A stretch of DNA of 64,000 nt from the NCBI GenBank assembly GCA_021464245.1, contig JADCRB010000005.1, positions 3,574,449 to 3,638,448 of the forward strand, in the 5' to 3' direction. Every line of letters begins with the position of its first letter. Positions within the stretch are counted from its first letter, which is position 1. This DNA comes from Carallia brachiata. Its lineage: Eukaryota > Streptophyta > Magnoliopsida > Malpighiales > Rhizophoraceae. The position numbers and the translations under genes were made by a program. The notes under the pieces were generated by a model. That model had not been told where the DNA came from. It saw nothing but the letters and a program-made list of their open reading frames with translations, and did not search any database. Positions 58,866 to 64,000 of the stretch are shown here, one piece after another.

Positions 58866-60320
58866 CTGCCTTTAGTTGTATTGATTACAATTTCAAATAG
58901 ATGTATACAGATTGATCTTATGTATTTCCGTTTATTGATGAATATTCACAGACTAAAGTTTTTTTTCGTTCATGTTGCAATTTAATTTGCCACGGTGATT
59001 GGATTGATATTCATCACAAGCACATACATACACATACACGGCACCTGTTGTCTATTTGATTTGTGATGATAAATTAATAAATAATGTTATTCATCGGCAA
59101 AACTTGTCAAGCATATATGTAAGATCAATAAATTGACCACATATGAATGGTACACGGCATATATGCATATTCTGTTGACTGAGTTTAATGTTATGTTAGT
59201 ATAATTGTATAATTGTATCTATTCCATGTTTGTTTTCACGTCCAAGTTTCGGACTTCCCACTGGACTGATTACTTGTAGTAGTTTTATGGATATATATAC
59301 AATTGGTTTTCCACTGATGTTATGGCATGTTTGGCATCCACCGGCATATCATCTTCATTATACATACATGAGATAATCATCATGATGATGATGCTAGATG
59401 CTATGTGTTTGATGGGTTCAATTGAAAATCAAGTGGGTACTGTTTATAGTCTTTAGCTCGGTCAATTAATTTATCACAAGCCTATTTTGTCTTTAGTGCC
59501 ATATAATATGCATATACGTATCATGTATGCAAGACGTTTGATGATGATGTTTTAATATATATAAACGTGATGCATCATATGTCTAACAGTGATAAATAAA
59601 TGAAGGAGAATTATAATGGTACATGAGAATTTTGAAGTCTTTTGATTTTATGACGACATCCCATTTGTACCATGTATGTGATAATAAAAAAATAACGCAC
59701 TGCATCATTTGAAAACACTTTGTTTTGTGCTTAATGGCCCTAAGTCTAAATAAATGCATGACAACCGTGATGCATGACCAATAGACATAAACAAAGTGTG
59801 TATTATCATGTACCGACATTCTTCATGATACTTTTAGGATTCAGTATTGATGTTGTGATGTATTATAAACAGTACATGCTATGCTTCTGTTTAGGTCCAT
59901 GAAAACTGGTTTATAAATTTCTGATATTTCTATCATTAAAATGGTTAAGTAATGATTTGAAACAATTTTATAAATAAATCTTATGAATGTCATTTAAGGA
60001 ATATCATGATAATTTAAGAGTAGCCACAGCATCTTAATTAATTATGATATTAGTGATTTAATCACATAAAGATATGGTCGTTGGACTATAAATGACATAT
60101 AAGAATTGTAATTAATTCTTTGAAATAATTACTTGACCCCACAGGGAGGTATTTATTTTATTGAATTAATTGGAATAAGATTTTGAATTAGATGTTAAAG
60201 TTTGATTTTTCCTATGCCCACAGGTATGGAAATTTTTGAGTTTTAATGTTTGATTCATTAGTCTTATTATAAAGTATATATAAATTCAATGCGTGTAGCA
60301 ACCTCTACCCACAGGAAGGT
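58866..60320 (+). other. Long untranslated leader of the Copia element
   Basis: About 1.46 kb separate the primer site from the first long open frame, with many short AT-rich stretches and no ORF above 80 codons on the sense strand. A TTTCTTGGTTAATGCAG acceptor-like site lies at about 60371-60387, just inside the gag frame. This leaves room for a spliced leader. Confidence 0.6.
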
Positions 60321-62000
60321 TTGAATTTATATTTTGTGATGGTTATTCTCATGGCATTAATGTATGTATATTTCTTGGTTAATGCAGTTATTCCTACTAC
60401 TTTTTATGATCCTTCTCGTATTCCAATGTTGTCGGGTGATAATTTTGTGGACTGGAAAGAAAAGGTCCTTTTGGCTTTAGGGTGCATGGATATGGATTTG
60501 GCCTTCCGTGTGGATGAACCACCTGTTCCCACGGAAACAAGTACGCCAAATGAGAGAGCTGCTTTTGAAAAGTGGGAGCGATCTAATCGCCTGAGTTTGA
60601 TACTCATTAAGTCCCACATCAGCAAAAGCATCAGGGGCTCTATTCCAGATAAAGAAAAGGCCAAAGATTTCATGAAAGCTATTGAAGAACAGTTTGTGAA
60701 ATCTGATAAGGCATTGGCCAGCACCCTTATGAAGAAACTTTCAGGAAAGAACTTTGACAGTTCTAAAAGTGTGTGTGAGCACATTATGGAAATGAGGGAC
60801 ATTGCTTCTCAACTCAAGTCCCTTGAGGTTGATATATCTGATACCTTTCTGGTTCATTTTATCCTGAATTCTCTTCCTCCTGCATATACGCCTTTTAAGA
60901 TATCATATAACACACATAAGGATAAATGGTCAATCAATGAACTTCTGACCATGTGTGTTCAAGAGGAGAAAGGAATGAAGCACGAGAATCTGGAAAGTGC
61001 TCATCTCGTGATTAAAGAGAAGACGAAGGACAAAAAGGGTAAAGGTGCTCCATACTGGAAGAAAGATGCAAATGTGCCAATGAAGAAATATGGCAATAAG
61101 GTAGCATGCTTCTTCTGCAGGAAATGTGGACACATGAAGAAAGATTGCCTTAAATATAAGGTATGGCTGGAAAAGAAAGGTATTCTTATATCTTTAGTGT
61201 GTTATCAATCTCTTTTAGTTGATGCTCCAAATAATACATGGTGGATTGATTCTGGTTCTACAATCCACATTGCCAATACTATGCAGGGCTTTCTGGAGCT
61301 AAGGAAGCCAAAGGAAAGTGAGCAAGGCATCTATTCAGGAAATCAGATGCGTTCTCATGTTGAAGCTGTGGGGATTTATCGTTTAATTTTAAAGACTGGA
61401 TTTGTTTTGGATTTGCAAAATACTTTTTATATTCCTTCGTTCTCTAGGAATTTAGTTTCAATTTCTAGGTTAGGTCAGTTTAATTATCAGTTTGTTTTTG
61501 AGAACAAAAGTTTTAATATTTTGCATAATAAAATTAATGTTGGTTCTGGTCATTTGGTTGATGGTTTATACAAATTCGATTTAGACCCCACTCAGGAATG
61601 CAATGTTACATTGCATGACAGTATTGGCACAAAGAGATGTGTTATTAATGAGCAATCTTCTCAATTATGGCACAAAAGATTATGGCACATCTCTCTTGAG
61701 AGAATAAAGAGGCTTGAGAATGATGAAGTTTTAACAACTCTTGACTTTACAGATTTTGGTACTTGTGTGGATTGCATAAAGGGTAAGCAAACTAACAAGA
61801 ATACTAAAGGTGCTAAAAGAAGTTCAGAAATTCTTGAGATTGTACACACAGATATATGTGGACCATTTCCCACTCCCTGTTTCAATGGTCAGAGATATTT
61901 TATCTCATTCATTGATGACCATACAAGATTCATGTATCTCTACTTATTGTTTGAAAAAGCTGAAGACTTGATGCTTTTAAAACATATAAGGTTGAAGTAG
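60321..62000 (+). CDS. Copia gag-protease-integrase (5' part of polyprotein)
   Basis: An open frame of 559 codons. It starts with gag (DPSRIPMLSGDNFVDWKEKV, LIKSHISKSIRGSI, FVKSDKALASTLMKKLSGKN). The zinc knuckle is CFFCRKCGHMKKDC (C-x2-C-x4-H-x4-C). The protease motif is WWIDSGSTIHIA, with its active-site Asp. A GAG-pre-integrase segment follows with LWHKRLWHISLERI and CVDCIKGKQ, the H-H-C-C zinc site. The integrase core begins VHTDICGPFP. The first 30 codons are hydrophobic and may not be translated; the ATG at 60426 (MLSGDNF) is another possible start. A one-base shift at about 61968 ends the frame. In a live element the product would assemble particles, mature the polyprotein and insert cDNA. 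Confidence 0.9.
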   Translation: MNLYFVMVILMALMYVYFLVNAVIPTTFYDPSRIPMLSGDNFVDWKEKVLLALGCMDMDLAFRVDEPPVPTETSTPNERAAFEKWERSNRLSLILIKSHISKSIRGSIPDKEKAKDFMKAIEEQFVKSDKALASTLMKKLSGKNFDSSKSVCEHIMEMRDIASQLKSLEVDISDTFLVHFILNSLPPAYTPFKISYNTHKDKWSINELLTMCVQEEKGMKHENLESAHLVIKEKTKDKKGKGAPYWKKDANVPMKKYGNKVACFFCRKCGHMKKDCLKYKVWLEKKGILISLVCYQSLLVDAPNNTWWIDSGSTIHIANTMQGFLELRKPKESEQGIYSGNQMRSHVEAVGIYRLILKTGFVLDLQNTFYIPSFSRNLVSISRLGQFNYQFVFENKSFNILHNKINVGSGHLVDGLYKFDLDPTQECNVTLHDSIGTKRCVINEQSSQLWHKRLWHISLERIKRLENDEVLTTLDFTDFGTCVDCIKGKQTNKNTKGAKRSSEILEIVHTDICGPFPTPCFNGQRYFISFIDDHTRFMYLYLLFEKAEDLMLLKHIRLK

Positions 62001-62730
62001 AGAAACAAAAGGATAAAAGGATCAAAATTGTAAGATCTGACAGGGGTGGAGAATATTATAGAAGGTACACAGAAATGGGACAAATGAAAGGTCCATTTGC
62101 TAAGTTCCTTGAAGAGAGGGTATTATTGCACAGTATACCACTCCGGGTACACCTCAACAAAATGGTGTTGCAGAAAGAAGGAACCGGACACTTATGGACA
62201 TGGTGAGGAGCATAATCAGTAATTCTAGTCTCCCATTAAGTTTATAGAGTGAAGCCTTGAAAACTGCAGTCTATGTCTTAAATAGAGTTCCATCGAAGGC
62301 TGTTCCTAAAACTCCTTTTGAGTTGTGGAATATATGGAAACCCAGTCTAAGACATATGCATGTATGGGGTTGTCCTGCTGAAGTGAGGGTTTATAATCCT
62401 CAATTAAAGAAATTAGATTCAAGGACAACTAGTGGGTTTTTCATAGGCTATGCAGTAAACTCCAAGGGATACAGATTTTATTGTCCTTCAAGCACGCCTA
62501 GAATTGTTGAAGCAAGGAATGCAAAGTTTATTGAGGATCACGAGTTTAGTAGGAGTGGATTTCCTCGATATGTGCAATTTGAGGAAAATAAGGACTCCAC
62601 TGAAAGTTCCTTAAACTCAAGAGGGTTGATTGTTGTTCAAGAACGTTCACACAGTGATATTAATGAACAACAAATTCAAGATCAAGAGCCCAATGCAGTG
62701 CAAGCTAAACGTGGAACCAGTGGCACATGA
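62001..62730 (+). pseudogene. Copia integrase C-terminal part, frameshifted
   Basis: After the shift, the second integrase Asp is in KIVRSDRGGEYY and the Glu in PQQNGVAERRNRTL. A further frame change occurs near 62118. An in-frame TAG (62245-62247) occupies the place of a conserved Trp, between LPLSL and SEALKTAVYVLN. The C-terminal region then reads through HVWGCPAEVRVYNPQ, GFFIGYAVNSKGYRFYCPS and NAKFIEDHEFS to 62730. Confidence 0.85.
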
Positions 62731-64000
62731 ACCACATAATGAAAATCCACAAAATGAAGGGCTAAGGAGATCCTCAAGAGTAAGAAAATCTGCAATTCCT
62801 GATGACTATCTTGTATACTTGCAAGAGACTGATATTGGTCATAAAGATGATCCTTGCACATTTTCACAAGCCATAGAAAATGAAAAATCAGAATTATGGT
62901 ACAATGCCATGAAGAAAGAGATGGAATCTATGGCCAACAATCAAGTTTGGGACCTTGTTGAATTACCAGAAGGAGTCGTAGCCATTGGCTGCAAATGAGT
63001 TTATAAAACCAAAAGAGACTCGTCTGGTAATATTGAGAGATACAAGGCTAGACTTGTAGCCAAAGGTTTTACTCAGAAAGAGGGCATTGACTATTATGAA
63101 ACCTTCTCTCCAGTTTCTAAGAAGGATTCATTCAGGATTATCATGGCTTTAGTAGCTCATTTTGATTTAGAGCTACATCAGATGGATGTGAAAACTGCCT
63201 TCCTGAATGGGGATCTTGAGGAAGAGGTATACATGAGTCAGCCTGAAGGTTTCACTGTTGATGAAAATCACTTGGTATGCAAGCTTAAGAAATCCATATA
63301 TGGGCTCAAGCAAGCCTCCCGACAGTGGTATATAAAATTTCACAATATTATAGTCTCACATGGCTTTAAGGAAAATATTGTGGATCAGTGTATATACCTT
63401 AAGGTTAGTGGGAGCAAGTACATCATTTTAGTCCTATATGTGGATGATATTTTACTTGCATGTAACGATTTGGGGTTGCTACATGAGACAAAGAAATTTC
63501 TCTCTCAGAACTTTGAAATGAAGGATATGGGTGAAGCTTCTTATGTCGTTGGCATAGAAATTCACAGAGATAGATCTCAGCAAGTTTTGGGATTATCTCA
63601 GAAGGCCTACATTGAAAGAGTTTTAGAGAGATTCAGAATGGAAGACTGCTCTTCCACTGTAGCACCTATTGTCAAAGGGGACAAATTCAGTCTTGCACAA
63701 TGTCCTCAAAACAACTTGGAACGGGAAGAGATGAAGCGGATACCATATGCATCAGCAGTTGGTAGCATTATGTATGCACAGGTCTGCACTAGACCTGACA
63801 TTGCATTTGCAGTAGGAATGTTGGGAAGATACCAAAGTAATCCTGGGCTAGAGCACTGGAAAGCTGCTAAGAAGGTTATGAGGTATCTGCAAGGAACCAA
63901 GGACTACAGGCTTACATACAGACACACTGACTGTTTGGAAGTGGTCGGGTATTCGGATGCGGATTTCGCTGGTTGTGTAGACACTAGAAAGTCTACTACT
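62731..64000 (+). pseudogene. Copia reverse transcriptase and RNase H start
   Basis: RT begins LWYNAMKKEMESM and continues [46 protein letters not shown] and the catalytic [11 protein letters not shown]. The connection and RNase H follow, ending at [17 protein letters not shown] at the window edge. A TGA (62996-62998) replaces the Trp codon before VYKTKRD; after it the frame stays open to nt 64000. A frame change near 62700 separates this part from the integrase. Confidence 0.88.

Larger units (their letters stand above)
58397..64000 (+). mobile_element. Ty1/Copia LTR retrotransposon, 3' part outside window
   Basis: The 5' LTR is followed by a TGGTATCAGAGC primer site. A long leader, gag with zinc knuckle, protease, integrase, reverse transcriptase and the start of RNase H then appear in the Copia order. 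The window ends inside RNase H. Coding is broken by two frameshifts in integrase, further frame changes near 62700, and two Trp-to-stop substitutions. Confidence 0.95.

Overview
The window looks like nuclear DNA of a eudicot plant. It is AT-rich, with intron-containing genes spaced many kilobases apart. It holds a DYW-class PPR gene, an AP2/ERF factor, a GT47 exostosin-type gene and an ATL RING-H2 gene, and every major plant transposon class is present (Ty3/Gypsy, Ty1/Copia, L1-type LINE, hAT-like, Mutator-like foldback, SINE-like). Species cannot be fixed from the sequence alone. There is one 903-base run of N (56225-57127) and one isolated N (10913).

Layout. 1-5377: the 3' two-thirds of a Tat-like Ty3/Gypsy retrotransposon, with a decayed pol (RT, RNase H, second RNase H, integrase), then a WUSCHEL/WOX-like homeobox ORF, then a polypurine tract and a 715-bp 3' LTR. 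6936-9421: a hAT-like element with an 8-bp target duplication. 9440-10912: a decayed second Gypsy fragment. 11178-12980: a Mutator-like foldback element with a perfect 10-bp target duplication. 15744-17833: the PPR gene. 18738-21514: three nearly identical 925/926-bp tandem copies. 21515-33496: about 12 kb without a recognisable gene. 33497-34347 (-): a TINY/DREB-type AP2/ERF gene. 35905-36528: a MITE-like element. 37810-39170: a second foldback with long arms. 39676-41843 (-): a 5'-truncated L1-type LINE with a 12-bp target duplication. 43774-44013 (-): a small unrecognised gene with its own TATA box. 45481-48690 (-): a four-exon GT47 gene. 50660-51443: a pseudogene of the CRS2-associated factor (CAF) family. 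53390-53593: an orphan exon-like ORF. 54950-56060: a damaged ATL gene, followed 43 bp later by an inverted LTR that is homologous to the first Gypsy LTR and runs into the N gap. 58397-64000: a Ty1/Copia element running off the window.

The most interesting object is the plant developmental gene carried by the Gypsy element. Downstream of integrase and upstream of the polypurine tract lie a WUS-type homeodomain, a WUS-box-like motif and an EAR-like motif, in the same order as in WUS proteins. The same element's U3 holds three successive inverted repeats, the last with the TATA box as its loop.

Host genes do not form an operon-like unit and no shared pathway is evident. A recurring feature is that all four recognisable full-length host genes (PPR, ERF, GT47, ATL) carry one or two single-base indels, and the ATL gene also has a nonsense codon. 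In each case one-base corrections give total lengths divisible by three. This points to residual assembly errors as much as to pseudogenisation.
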